Positions 23,519-35,039 of a DNA stretch of 64,000 nucleotides are shown piece by piece (within the stretch, counting starts at the first letter, position 1; the number at the start of each line of letters is the position of its first letter). The stretch lies in the NCBI GenBank assembly GCA_029582155.1, contig CM055894.1, forward strand, positions 28,805,207 to 28,869,206, written 5' to 3'. Under the pieces are notes generated by a model. The model ran no database searches. It had not been told where the DNA came from and saw nothing but the letters and a program-made list of their open reading frames with translations. Source of the stretch: Panopea generosa. Its lineage: Eukaryota > Mollusca > Bivalvia > Adapedonta > Hiatellidae. A program made the translations under genes and the position numbers.

Positions 23519-23815
23519 ACTGGTAATGTAATGTTTTACTAGGCGATGTGGTAACCCTATATGTGCATGTGTAGGCTCCTGCATCAGCAATTGCAACATT
23601 TTTTATCGTTAATAAAAATGAATTTGTTGTGGCAGCATTTGATATGTCCTCCTCATATTTAGAAACATCAGATGAAGTACCGCCAGTTACAAGTGTATTT
23701 CCAGATGGGCCAACCCAAGAACGTGATCTCAGAGAATCAAATGTCTCTGATATACTGCATGTCAATTGTAGATTTATTCCGCAGTTGAGGTCTGTTGGGA
23801 TAGTGAGAACCTGAG
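23519..23815 (-). CDS. Immunoglobulin-domain exon
   Basis: A 297-bp minus-strand exon with an acceptor (TTTGCCACAG) before 23,815 and a consensus donor (GTAAGTAT) after 23,519; both introns are in phase 1, usual for Ig domains. It encodes one V/I-type Ig domain of about 98 residues: first cysteine in QLTCSISE, tryptophan in SRSWVGPSG, and the closing motif DAGAYTCTYRV with the partner cysteine. An additional cysteine lies at the start (DLNCG). A secreted or membrane adhesion/recognition protein is likely. Upstream exons (signal peptide) were not found to the right. The family member cannot be named. Confidence 0.85.
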
Positions 23816-24105
23816 CTGTGGCAAAGAAAATGAAGAAAATGCATGAATAAGTAGGTTATTTTTTAACAATTAATATTGATATCAAGAAACATTATCATTA
23901 GTTTCTTCGCAACTCTTTTTTTAAATAGAATACAATATTTATTCCAAATAGAATTCCATGAATACCACTATACTGAAAGGACAAAGAAACGTGTGAGTTT
24001 CAGAGCAAGATTACAATACTGACAAAATAAATGCTATGAATTATGGGACAGGTAGGGAATGCTTTTACATTAGGGTATAACTAACCAGAATAATAATAAG
24101 AAGAA
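23816..24105. other. Upstream flank or intron of the Ig-type gene
   Basis: AT-rich sequence without recognisable exon, promoter or repeat ends. Confidence 0.4.
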
Positions 24106-24190
24106 GATGCCCAAGAGGGCCTGAGGACACTCTACTTGGTTATAGTGGCCACAGCACATTTTGAAATGTCTCAATATTAACCCTTTTTGG
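24106..24190 (+). repeat. Short fragment of a family 3 CAAGAG-type repeat
   Basis: AGATGCCCAAGAGGGCCTGA followed by GGACACTCTACT matches the 5' end of the repeats at 5,065 and 11,420; the match fades after about 85 bp. Confidence 0.6.
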
Positions 24191-25360
24191 CGGATGGGGT
24201 GACTTCTTAAATAGAATTTTTTTGTACTCATTGATACAAATACAAAAAACTTCAGATTTCCCCATAAAAGTGAAAATTACCTTACAAGTATGGAGGGTGA
24301 TATCTGCCAATATATTTCAACTTAATTATCGACAATCTAAATTCACTCAAGTGATAACTTCTTACTTCTATGTACATAAACTACAAATAACAGGTGGGAA
24401 ATTCACTCATACGACAATTTCTTACTCTCAGGCAAGTAAAATGCATGTTGCAAATGGGTAATTGCAAATTCCATTCACTCAACTTCTTGCTTTTACTTAT
24501 GTCAATTAATAGTGTATCAATTAAATATTGCAAATTATAGAATTATTGTTTATTCAAAGCAAAGTTTAATTTGAAAAAAGGCTATCTTTTTTTTCTGTAA
24601 TACTATAATTATATTGATCTAATAACCTAAAGAGCCACCTAGTATCTTAATTTTTCCAATGTTAACATTATGACATCAAACGGCACTGTTTTTTATTATT
24701 CCTCAACAAAACCAACTACTGCTCCCTTCATTAGTAGTGTACATTTTTGGTCATCATTCTGTATAATATGTGAAACTGACTTATTTCCACCTTATCTGAA
24801 TTTTTGAATGAAAATCAAGTTTGTTCAGTTTGCAAAAGTAAGCAATTCAGAAACACATGGACCTTTTGTATTGAATTAAAACAATTTTTGCTGATAGCAC
24901 TCTCTCCATAAACCCACAGGTCACAATATAGAATGGCTATAAAACGCCTCAATAGAAAATTCAGAGTGAACAGAAATGAAAAGTCTCCACATGCCCCTTA
25001 ATAGTAAGCAAGAATAGATAATTATATAAATAAAAATTTCGGCACTTAAAACATAGCATGCTACTTTAAAGTGTACATTTTCTCTCAAAAATCATTAATT
25101 ATTGCTTGCCCAGATACACATGTGTATGACATAATGAATGTGCCACAGATGCTGATGTAACTATTGCAACATATGCATAGGAGCAGAGCAACCTTTTCCA
25201 GTTCTGAAACCAATTTTCATGGAAAACAAGAAATGTCAATGGTAAGTGTCACATGCCCCACAAATGGTCTGTGAAAATAACAATATATGTTATAATAGGT
25301 AGCGATGTATCCATGAATATCAAGAGTAATGGACTGACGTTTCAGACTAGACATGTTTTT
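24191..25360. other. AT-rich stretch, nothing coding
   Basis: 24,340-24,480 has recurring TTCTTACTCTCA and TTGCAAAT phrases, and a diverged inverted counterpart appears near 31,500-31,620 (GAGTAAGAAATTGTC, GTTGCAACATGCAATTT). Otherwise no feature could be supported. Confidence 0.4.
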
Positions 25361-26160
25361 TTTATTAAAGTGTGACCTTGACCTTTGTGTAACCTTGACA
25401 TCTGATGAAATGGTCTGGGTATTTCTACAGATAAATGCAGGTGACACATCATCATTACATGTTGATCACTTGTGTCAAGCTATTTTTAAAATCCCTCCTT
25501 GTTAGACAAAGTTACAAATCAGACATGAAATATCAAACAAACTAAGAGTGTCACCTTGAGGTAAGATTCTGGGTCTTAACGTGACAGGTTGTCATGTCAT
25601 GTTGATCAATTGATAAATTGAGCCAAGTGTATTTGAAATCCATCCATGTATGATAAAGTTACAGGACGGAATTGAAATCTCAAACAGACTGAAAGTGTTT
25701 CATACAAACTTAAAGTGTGACCTTGACCTTTGAGATATGGGTCTAGGTCTTACGTGTGACAGGTCATCATGTCATCTTGTTCAATTGAGCCAAGTTAAAG
25801 ACAAAGAAACAGACCAGACACACAATATCAAACAAATTGATATGTGACCTTGACCTTTGAGGAAAAGTTCTTGATCTTACAATCATGCAACACTTAATTA
25901 TGTCATGTTGATCAACTAAGCCAAGTGTTTTTATAATTTATCCACAGATGACAAAGTTACAGGCCAGACACAAAATCTCAAACAGACTGAAAGTCTTGTC
26001 AAATAAAGTTAAATTGTGACCTTGACCTTTGAAGTGGGAGTCTGGGTGTTAAGTGCAACACGTCATGTTATGTTGATCACTAATTTGTAGCAAGTATTTA
26101 TAAAATCCATCTATGCATGACAAAGCTACAGACCGGACACAAAATACCAGACGGAAAGAC
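25360..26160. repeat. Tandem array carrying TGACCTTGACCTTTG motifs
   Basis: Four to five diverged units marked by TCATGTTGATCAA, GAGCCAAGTGT, AAATCCATCCATG, GACAAAGTTACAG and TGTGACCTTGACCTTTG. The last motif is intact at 25,373-25,387, 25,718-25,732, 25,845-25,859 and 26,017-26,031, with a degenerate copy near 25,550. The array ends in a GACGGAAAGACGGACGGACG tract. Confidence 0.75.
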
Positions 26161-26513
26161 GGACGGACGTTCTCACAAATGGGTATTTAAGTGGCTCCTT
26201 TGCATCAATCGTATTACTTGTGTGGCTAAATTTTAGCCACGTAAGAAAAAAAAAGCCACCTAAGAGCTGTTTTTTAAGTATCTAGAACAGCCACGTAATG
26301 TTTTTTCAACAGCTTTTCAACTGTCCATAAAAATTACTAACCCTAAACCCTAGACACTTAAATACCCATTTGTCTGCCCGGACAGACAGACGGACACTGC
26401 GATTACTATATGCCACCCCAAAATTGGGGGGGGGGGTATCTGTATCAGTATCACATGTAGAGAACAGCTCACTCAAATAGGTCTGAAAATGTTTAAAAGT
26501 CAGAATATACAAA

Positions 26514-27303
26514 CAAAAGGCCCAGAGAGCCCACTACAGGCAACGGATGGGCAGATGAACATTTCATACTGAGAGGAAATTTTTTTTGTAAGTTTCTCTT
26601 CAACAAACCTTTATGGGGACCTCCATGCTACATTTTAAAGGTTATTAAGAAAATGTTTTTTTAAAGTTTCGCTTAAAATGTGCTTATAAGCCCCATGGCA
26701 GGGCATTTGTGGTCGAATCAAGCTGTTTCAAGAACTAGTCCGAGGTCTTCTAGTTATGTAACTGTTGTTCAAGTCTGGTTAAGATTCAATGAAAAATTAA
26801 GGTACTATTGCGTCTACAACATTTTCCCTATATAACTCTATGTAATACAGTGACCCCTGTGGAAGTTTGGTTAAGATTCAATAAATAATGGGGGTGCTAT
26901 CACGTTTACAACATTTCCCCTATATAACTCAGTCTATATGTAAAACAGTGACCTCTGTGGTGGCCCCAAATTTGACCCCAGGGACCTGACTTCACAAATC
27001 GTTTAGGGGACCTCCATGCAATGCTACATGTTAAATATCTGAGATTTAGGCCTTGAACTTTCAGAGAATGTTTTTTAAAGTTTTGCTTGAAATGTGCTTA
27101 TAAGCCCTGTGGTGGGGGCATTTGTGGTCAAATCACACTTGTTCAAAAACTCATCCAAGATCATATGGTTATATAACTGCTGTGGAAGATTGGTTAAGAT
27201 TCAATGAAAAATGATGTTACTATCATGTCTACAAGAAAAAGGTTAAACAGCGAACAACAACAACGGACAATTTACCATGACATAAGCCTTTGGTCAGTAG
27301 AGC
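26514..27303 (+). repeat. CAAGAG-like repeat of the family 3 plan
   Basis: Begins CAAAAGGCCCAGAGAGCCC and ends CCTTTGGTCAGTAGAGC, the same terminal signature as family 3. The interior has two units with AATGTTTTTTAAAGTTT, AATGTGCTTATAAGCCC and GGGGACCTCCATG. Relatives of the interior recur at 35,580-36,150. Confidence 0.6.
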
Positions 27304-27847
27304 TAAGTAGAACTCTTAAACAAGATTTTTACTATTCACCATTTTATCCCTTTTTGAGTCACTGCTGGCCCTTTATTGATATCAAAATGATATCAAATTA
27401 ATGCTCTTTAAAAGTCTCGAATCAGCTGTTATGAGTAAACAATACACCAGACCTCAAAATGGTGAAAATAATTCCCAAAATAACTGATAAAAATAAAATT
27501 TACTGCTTTTTCCAAAAGTATTCCTAGGTAAAAATTAGTCCCCTTACTGGACCCCAATAGATCCTAGCCCCTTCATTTGAACAAACATGAAACCCCTACT
27601 CAAAGGAAACATTCATACCAAATATGAACAAATTTGTCTAGAAAGTTTTTGAGAAGAAAATGTTTTAAAAATTCACAAAATTCAAACCTTTTTTTGGGCC
27701 CCTGCTGACCCTTATGTATATTTAATCCCCTTCAAAGGACCCAATCTCAACTATTATGACTAAACAATGTTCCAGACATCCTCAAGATAACTGAAATAAT
27801 ACATAAATTGGTGAGAAAAACAGAATATCTTTTTTCCCATATTATTT
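27304..27847. other. Diverged repeat-like sequence, no gene
   Basis: Phrases such as CCCCTTACTGGACCCCAATAG and TATTCCTAGG recur elsewhere in the window (1,930; 11,800; 28,690). Nothing coding. Confidence 0.4.
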
Positions 27848-28490
27848 ACCATATATTCCCTTAAAAACACCCCTGGGGGCAAAACATTTTACCAGGTGGG
27901 AGCGTTTATTAAAGATAAAAAAAGCAAATTTAACAACAGTTAAAAATACAATTAAACCATAAAGTCCTGGAAAAACCCTTAAATCCAGTTTAAATCCCCT
28001 AAAAAGTGGTTCAGAATTATTTGAGAGCGAATGAAATAATCAACATAGGTGAAAAAAAGCTGAAAATCTGTATGAAACTACTAGCCTGCGTACTGGAATA
28101 TCCGAATTTATGGTCAGTGTACTCTTCACTTTAAATCACTTGGACGCTTGCTCTTATCAACGTAGAACAATGAGCTTTCAGCGTACAAAGACTAACCGCA
28201 TCGGAAAGACTTTTGTAATGTTTTAATTGACAGACGACATTTTTACTAAATATGGGGAAGTGTATATTCAACCAAAAGTGGTTAAGTGACCCAAGATATA
28301 AACAATGGGTTAGAGAGTTCAAAGGTGATAAACACTCCGCTAATTGTTGCCAGTGTAACAAAATAATCGATCTGGGAAAGATGGGCGAATACGCACTCAA
28401 CTCGCATATACGTTTTATTTTTAAATATTCCAGAAAAATAGGTGGGGGGCGTTTATTAGAGTGGGGGCGTTAATAAGGGAATATACAGTA
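27848..28490 (+). mobile_element. 0.64-kb TIR element with zinc-finger exon, copy 1
   Basis: Terminal inverted repeats: the left end reads ATATATTCCCTTA..., and the right end is GGGGGCGTTAATAAGGGAAT followed by ATA. Inside, at 28,252-28,400, lies an intact frame beginning MGKCIFNQKWLSDPRYKQW. It has CCQCNKIID...NSH, a BED/THAP-like zinc-binding pattern seen at the N-terminus of transposon-encoded proteins. No catalytic domain follows, so the element appears to be a deletion derivative that kept the DNA-binding exon. The second copy is at 29,625. Confidence 0.7.
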
Positions 28491-29624
28491 TGTATAAAAA
28501 TCAGTCTCCTTACGGGATCCTACTATACCTTAACCCCTTAATTTAAACAAATTTAGAACCCCTATTCATAGGGGATATTTATCAGTTTATCAGCCCTTTC
28601 AGCCCTTTAAAGGACCCTGTCTCAACTGTTATGTCTACGCAAATAATACCTAAAATAGATAAGATAAAGAGAATTATCCGTTTTCTCATAGTATTCCTGT
28701 GTAAAAATCAAAGTCCCCTTACTGGGCCTATATCAATCCTAGTCCCTTTATTTGAACAATTTGAAACTCTTAGTCATAGTGATCATAAACGAATTTGCTT
28801 GGACGGTTCTTGAGAAAAAGATTATTAAATGTAAATTTTCATATGTTAAACTGACAATTTTGACCCTAGCGTCATGGCCTGAACAAACTTGACAGAAACT
28901 CATTAGATGATACTACAGGCAAAATAGCAAAGCTCAAGGAATTGTACTTTCGAAGAAGAAGATTTTTGAAATTTTGAACAAACTTGAGAGAGCTTTCTGT
29001 AAGAATGCTTCACACAAATTTGGCGTAATCTGTCAAGTGGTTTCAATAGAGCTCAAAGAGCTAAAAATACCCCCAAAACAAAATAAATTTTAAAACGCTC
29101 GAAGGCCTATGTGCTTTCCCTTTCAGTTTAAAAGTGATACAGAACACAGAATTAAATAGGTTTATATTTCATTCTGTAGCAAAAAATAAACGTAGATGGA
29201 CATGTAAATGTATGCATTTATGTAAAACTCCCACAAACCTCAGCAAAAAAAATCTATTTTTGTAATTTAATCATTTGTTTTATATGGATATAGGCCCATT
29301 TAAAAGGGAAAAAAAGGGTGGGTTTTACATAATATCATTATAAAGAATATTATAGTCTGTACATGCTATAAATATCACCAACCTTATCACTCCTTCAAAC
29401 ACACACGAAAATAACCCACCCCATAGAAAAATACAAACAATAACAAAAAAGACAACAATAAAACAGTAGAATATATTCGTATGAAAATTAGAGACATTAA
29501 ATCAAAACTTTTTGTTGTTGTTTTAATGTAAGGATAGTAAGGGTAGTTTAATCAATGATTATTCTTTTTACATTGGATCAGGTAAAGCGATCCTAAATAC
29601 CGATACTGTAACATGTGATTCCAT
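28491..29624. other. Spacer between the two TIR elements
   Basis: 28,500-29,060 is a decayed relative of the repeat interiors seen elsewhere; 29,060-29,620 is AT-rich. No gene or RNA could be supported. Confidence 0.4.
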
Positions 29625-30269
29625 ATGCCGTATATTCCCTTATTAATGCCCCCAGGGGCGTTACATTTTACAAGGTGGGGGCGTTTATAAAAGATAAAAA
29701 AAAGCAAATTTAACAACAGTTAAAAATACAATAAAACCAATAAAGTCCTGGAAAAAACCTTAAATCCGGTTTAAATCCCTGAAAAAGTGGTTCAGAATTA
29801 TTTGAGAGTGAATGAAATAATTGACATAAGATTAAAAAAAAACTGAAAATCTGTATAAAATTACTAGTCTGCGTACTGGAATATCCGAATTTATGGTCAG
29901 TGTACTCTTCACTTTAAATCACTTTGAACAATGAGCTTTCAGCATACACAAACTAACCACATTTTCCAACGTTTTGTAATGTTTTAATCGACAGACGGCA
30001 TTTTTAATAGTTTTAAACGGTAAATATGGGGAAGTGTTTATTCAACCAAAAGTGGTTAAGTGGTCACTCAAAACATAAACAATAGGTTAAAGAGTTTAAA
30101 GGTAATAAACACTCCGCTAATTGTTGTCTGTGTAACAAAATAATCGATCAGGGAAAGATGGCGAATACGCACTCAACTCGCATATTATACGTTTTATTTT
30201 TTAATTTTCCATAAAAATAGGTGTGGGGCGTTTATTAGAGTGGGAGTTAATAAGAGGAATATACGGTAT
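29625..30269 (+). mobile_element. 0.64-kb TIR element with zinc-finger exon, copy 2
   Basis: Left end CCGTATATTCCCTTATTAAT then GCCCCC; right end TTAATAAGAGGAATATACGG. By eye 85-90% identical to copy 1 over the whole length, same orientation, 1.1 kb away. The zinc-finger frame (about 30,026-30,180) is recognisable (KHSANCCLCNKII) but broken by frame changes. A target duplication could not be fixed. Confidence 0.7.
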
Positions 30270-30494
30270 GCGCAATGAACATGGTACAGTAATGGGTCAA
30301 TCTTGTAGTTTCGCTGATCGTATTGCTTTAGATATTTCCCTTGTTTACAAATTTGTTATTTATCCGTATTTCATAGTCCTGACTATTTCGTGTTTTACAA
30401 ACACGTCACACATTCTAACATGGTGAATGCTTAGAATTTAATTGGTTCACAATCGCAAGTCATTTTTTATTATTTATTTTATATTGACTGTGAA

Positions 30495-30662
30495 ACAATT
30501 TCTTACAACTTAGACAAATCATGCCTGTGTAGAACCATTAATATGCTGTGCAGATAGTGTCTTGCTCAAGGAAATGAAGGACACAACATAATTATAGCCG
30601 TAGAGGAGGATCGAACCCACGATCTTGCATCTATTATGCTCTTTAACTCAACCAGGCGCTCC
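30495..30662 (-). mobile_element. SINE remnant with tRNA-like head
   Basis: On the minus strand the head (about 30,600-30,662) has GGTTGAGTTAAAGAGC (A-box region) and GGGTTCGATCC (B box). The body contains GTGTCCTTCATTTCCTTGAG and CAAGACACTATCTG, resembling a common animal SINE body motif. Decayed; no target duplication seen. Confidence 0.65.
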
Positions 30663-31779
30663 AATTTAATTCTAAATTCACCCACTGCATCAATTTTAAT
30701 TTGGAAATGTCTTTAAACAAAACTACCTACACGGCTATTCATACTATTCACAACACAAACAGTTATCTTCAGAAATTCCCAGGAATTTTATCATTCCAGA
30801 TATTTGAAAATTGAGTATAACGGTACTTTTATTGAGATCAACAAGCTTTTGGATTATTCAAGACGTTTGAATTAGATGTGCAAATATCCTTGTATACCAT
30901 TATTTTTTTAATTATTGATCTATTCTTATTATCATTTTTTTATCCTTGTTCACGTTTGCATTAACAGTTTTCTTATGGAAATAAAACGAAAAAAATTTAT
31001 TAATGCATTCACTAGTCATTGCATATTGTGACATATGGATAGAGATGAATTTATATAAGCTTTATCAAACTTGTTTTCAGATCCATTCTACCTTGTACCT
31101 TTCATATATGAAACGTATATAATACATAAAACACAACAGAAGAAATATTGTTTAATATACCATTTCAAAGGGAAAAAAAGAACTGTTCACTGCTATCTGA
31201 AGTTATTTTTGGCAACATCAAATGGGTTACTCAGATTTCTTTCTTTTCCCTTACCATGACAGGGAGCAGTTGTTATTCAAAGTGTCAGCATTTTAGCCAC
31301 TTAATGACTTAATTCAGATGTGTCAATATTACTAACTTGTAAATTCTATGTTTTAAGTTTCAGATTCTATGTTTCAATTTATGAATGTCTCTAAATTTAT
31401 ATCATTTCATAATTAAGATGATGACATGAGTAACTTGCAAATTTTATACACACTGACCAATAAAGTTGACATTTCATTACAAGTTGCAACATCAAAATAA
31501 CACATATCAGAGTAAGAAATTGTCATCTGAGTAAATAGAATTTATAATTATCCAGTTGCAACATGCAATTTACACACCTGGATGTTGAAAATTGCCATTC
31601 AAATGAATGCAATTTGTAATAACCAACTTGAACAAGACCACTGCCAGCGGGTGCAGATGCTCGTCTTTTTTAAGTCCTCCTAGTAGGTCAGGGTCAGTAT
31701 TGTAAAAACTTTTTTAACCTGATGGTGGGAAGTTTGCAGAATTACTAATAATTACTGAAAAGTAAAACATATTTTAAAA
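30663..31779. other. AT-rich stretch, nothing recognised
   Basis: No coding, RNA or terminal-repeat signal. 31,490-31,620 shares diverged inverted phrases with 24,340-24,480. Confidence 0.4.
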
Positions 31780-34301
31780 CAAGAGGGCCAAGATGGCCTT
31801 ATATCGCTCACCTGACTGACCTTGAGTCACCCAACTTAAGTAGATTATATAATACATGTACACTCAAAATTCCAGAAAGACGAGATGGGCAAGTAGTTAG
31901 AATTTTGATTTGTTTTGAAGATTTAACAGATGCGTAGAAGAGTTCAAACTTGGTAGAGGTTCACCCATGGTAAATGTCAGTGAAATTACATCGAAATCAG
32001 GTCAGTAGATTCTGACAAGAAGGCTTTTAAAGTTTTTACTATAGCTGCCTATATAGTAAACTAGCACCTCATGGTGGCGGTCATGTTTTTTAACAAATCA
32101 CAACGGCTTGAACAAAGTTGGTGAAGGGTCACCCAAGAAACATTTCTGCAAAATTGTTTTAAAATCGATCCGGTGGTTTCTGACAAGAAGATTTTTTAAG
32201 TTTTTACTATGGCTTATATAGTAAACTAACCCCACCCCCTGGCCGCCATGTTTTTTCACGAATCACTACAGTTTGAACAAACTTGGTGAAGGGTCCTTCA
32301 AGGAACATTTCTGTGAAATCATTAATTAAACAATTTACTAATTAAACTTGCCCCACCCCATGGCGGTCATGTTTTTTGACGAAACAAGATGGCTTGAATT
32401 AACCTAGTAGAGGGTCACCCAAGGATCATTTCTGTGAAATTATTTTAAAATTGAGCCAGCAGTTTCTGACAAGAACATTTTTTAAGTTTTTACTAGAGCT
32501 TATATAGTAAACTAACACCACCCCCTGGCCGCCATCTTTTTTGACGAATCAAGATGGCTTGAACAAACTTGGTAGAGGGTCACCCAAGGAACATTTCTGT
32601 GAAATTATTTTAAAATCGAGCCAGTAGATTCTGACTAAAAGATTTTTTAAGATTTTACTATAGCTTATATAGTAAACTATCCCCACCTCCTGGCTGCCAT
32701 TTTTTTTGACGAATCAAGATGGCTTGAACAAACTTAGTAGAGGGTCACCCAAATAACATTTCTGGGAAATTATTTTAAAATCGAGCCAGTAGTTTCTGAC
32801 ATGAAAATTTTTTAAGTTTTTACTAATTAAACTTGCCCCGCCTCCTGACGGCCATGTTTTTGACGAATCAAGATGGCTTGAACAAACTTGGTAGAAGGTC
32901 ACCCAAGGAAAATTTCTGTGAAATTATTTTAAAATCGAGCTGGTAGTTTCTGACAAGAAGCTTTTTTAAGTTTTTACTATAGCTTATATAGTAAACTAAC
33001 CCCACCCCCTGGACGCCATGTTTTTTGACGAATCAAGATAGCTTGAACAAACTTGGTAGTGGGTCACCCAAAGAACATTTCTGTGAAATTATTTTAAAAT
33101 CAAGCCAGTAGTTTCTGACAAGAAGATTTTTTAAGTTTTTACTATAGCTTATATAGTAAACTGTCAAGATGTTTGGTGAGTATCTTGAACTAAAAACGGG
33201 ATCTTCTGTAAGGCGACTGTGTCTTCACTGGATTAAGCTGTGAAACAGCCTAGCTTGAAACTATGTTAAACATTTTGTTCAAACTATATAATATATAAAT
33301 TTTCCTCAGGTTTCTTGCCTCATGATTAGTAAACTTCAAACAAAAACAATAATAAAATGATTCTAATAGAAAGAATCTTTGTCGCAGTGCACTCTCCCCG
33401 CTACACAATTAATCTCGTCCTCCGAGGTTTCAAGTACACTTTGACACTGAAAATCTCAAGCAGACTTCTTGCGTCGAAAGAAACTAGCTAAAAATATGGT
33501 ATTGCTTTAATATGAAGCAGTAAACCATCCCTGTCTGAACCATAAAAACTCTGACTTTTATATTCAGGAAAACACCTATTTTAAAATGGTTCATGATTGA
33601 TGAATAATATTTCAATCATTGATTATAATTGTATCATTCATCTTTTTATGATGAATTATCTTTTAAAACTTATATCTGGTAAAATATTGTATAATAATAG
33701 CGAAAAAAAAGTTTATTTAAAGAGTTTATTACCTCTTCTTATAATAATTGCTATATTGTAACAGACATTTATGCTATAAAACAAGGACATTAATTTGACA
33801 TAAAAACTAACACCACCCCCTGGCCGCCATGTTTTTTGACGAATCAAGATGGCTTGAACAAACTTGGTAGAGGGTCACCCAAGGAACATTTCTGTGAAAT
33901 TATTTTAAAATCGAGCTGGTAGTTTCTGACAAGAATTTACTATAGCTTATATAGTAAATTAACCCCACCCCCTGGCCGCCATGTTTTTTGACGAATCAAG
34001 ATTGTTTGAACAAACTTGGTAGAGGGTCACCTGTGAAATTATTTTAAAATCGAGCCAGTAGTTTCTGACAAGAAGATTTTTTAAGTTTTTACTAATTAAA
34101 CTTGCCCTGCCCCCTGGCGGCCATGTTTTTTGATGAATCAAGATGGCTTGAACAAACTTGGTAGAGGGTCACCCAAGGAACATTTCTGTGAAGTTATATC
34201 AAAATTGATTGGCCCAGTGGTTTCAGAGGAGAAGTTGTTAGAAGTTAAAAGTTAACGACAGATGACAGACAACAGACAATGGACACCAGGCTTCGGTGAG
34301 C
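31780..34301 (+). repeat. CAAGAG-type repeat, family 2, copy D (largest)
   Basis: Begins CAAGAGGGCC and ends CTTCGGTGAGC with a partly lost terminal hairpin. Contains about nine interior units of roughly 180 bp and the CGCAGTGCACTCTCCC segment at 33,380. A-rich flanks (TTTTAAAA and TAAAAAAAA). The open frames on the minus strand inside (32,714-32,902 and 33,959-34,141) are translations of the unit and not genes. Confidence 0.8.
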
Positions 34302-34714
34302 TAAAAAAAAACAAGCCTGCGATAAACAAAATTTGAACGCAGTTTTAGAGCCTAAATTATGGAAACTTAGGTAACGCAAGTTTATTAAATAGGTCATGGT
34401 CAGTGGTGTAAAAAAATTGTTTAACATGACAGTGATCAGTTAACAGAATCAATATCTATTATTGAAAAAGTTTGCTAAGCACCAAGAATATCCAAGTACC
34501 GGTACATGTTTTGCGTTATAGTTGCAATATTGTCAGGAAAATTTTTTATACTTTTCGTTTAACATTCTCTTTTAAGATGTAGGCAAAAATTTTAAAATTT
34601 GTTTGTGTTTTACGTTTGTTTTAAGCTTTTAAGTAAGATAACCATTGAAAATAGAGATTTTTATGAAATAGGGAATTTTCTAAATTTGCCAAAAAGACGG
34701 ACCTAACCGGTATG

Positions 34715-35031
34715 GGATTAATATTGAGTATGTGACCCCTTGTTGTTAATACAGCTTGGCAACACCTCCTCATGGTCCATATCAGGTTCCTGATGGTCCT
34801 TTGTGGGATGCTGTTCTATTCTTGGACCAGCATGGCACCATCCTCCTGGATACTTCTTGGCTGGACATGACAGGCTTGAATTCCAAGCTGCAACTCATCC
34901 CACACATGCTCGATGGGATTGAGGTGGGGTGATCGGGCAAGCCAGTCCAGCTGTGCAATATCCTCCCTCTGAAGGTACTCCCGGACAGCATGGGCATCAT
35001 TATCATCCATTAGAATGAACCCATCATCCAT
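34715..35031 (-). pseudogene. Tc1/mariner transposase, C-terminal fragment
   Basis: Minus-strand frame from 35,031: DDNDAHAVREYLQ, then LDWLARSPHLNPIEHVWDEL, the hallmark of the Tc1 catalytic C-terminus. In a shifted frame it continues toward IPQRTIRNLIWTMRRCCQAV and the family's usual end near 34,715. Only about 105 of about 340 residues remain and no TIRs are visible. Confidence 0.85.
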
Positions 35032-35039
35032 TAAGATAA

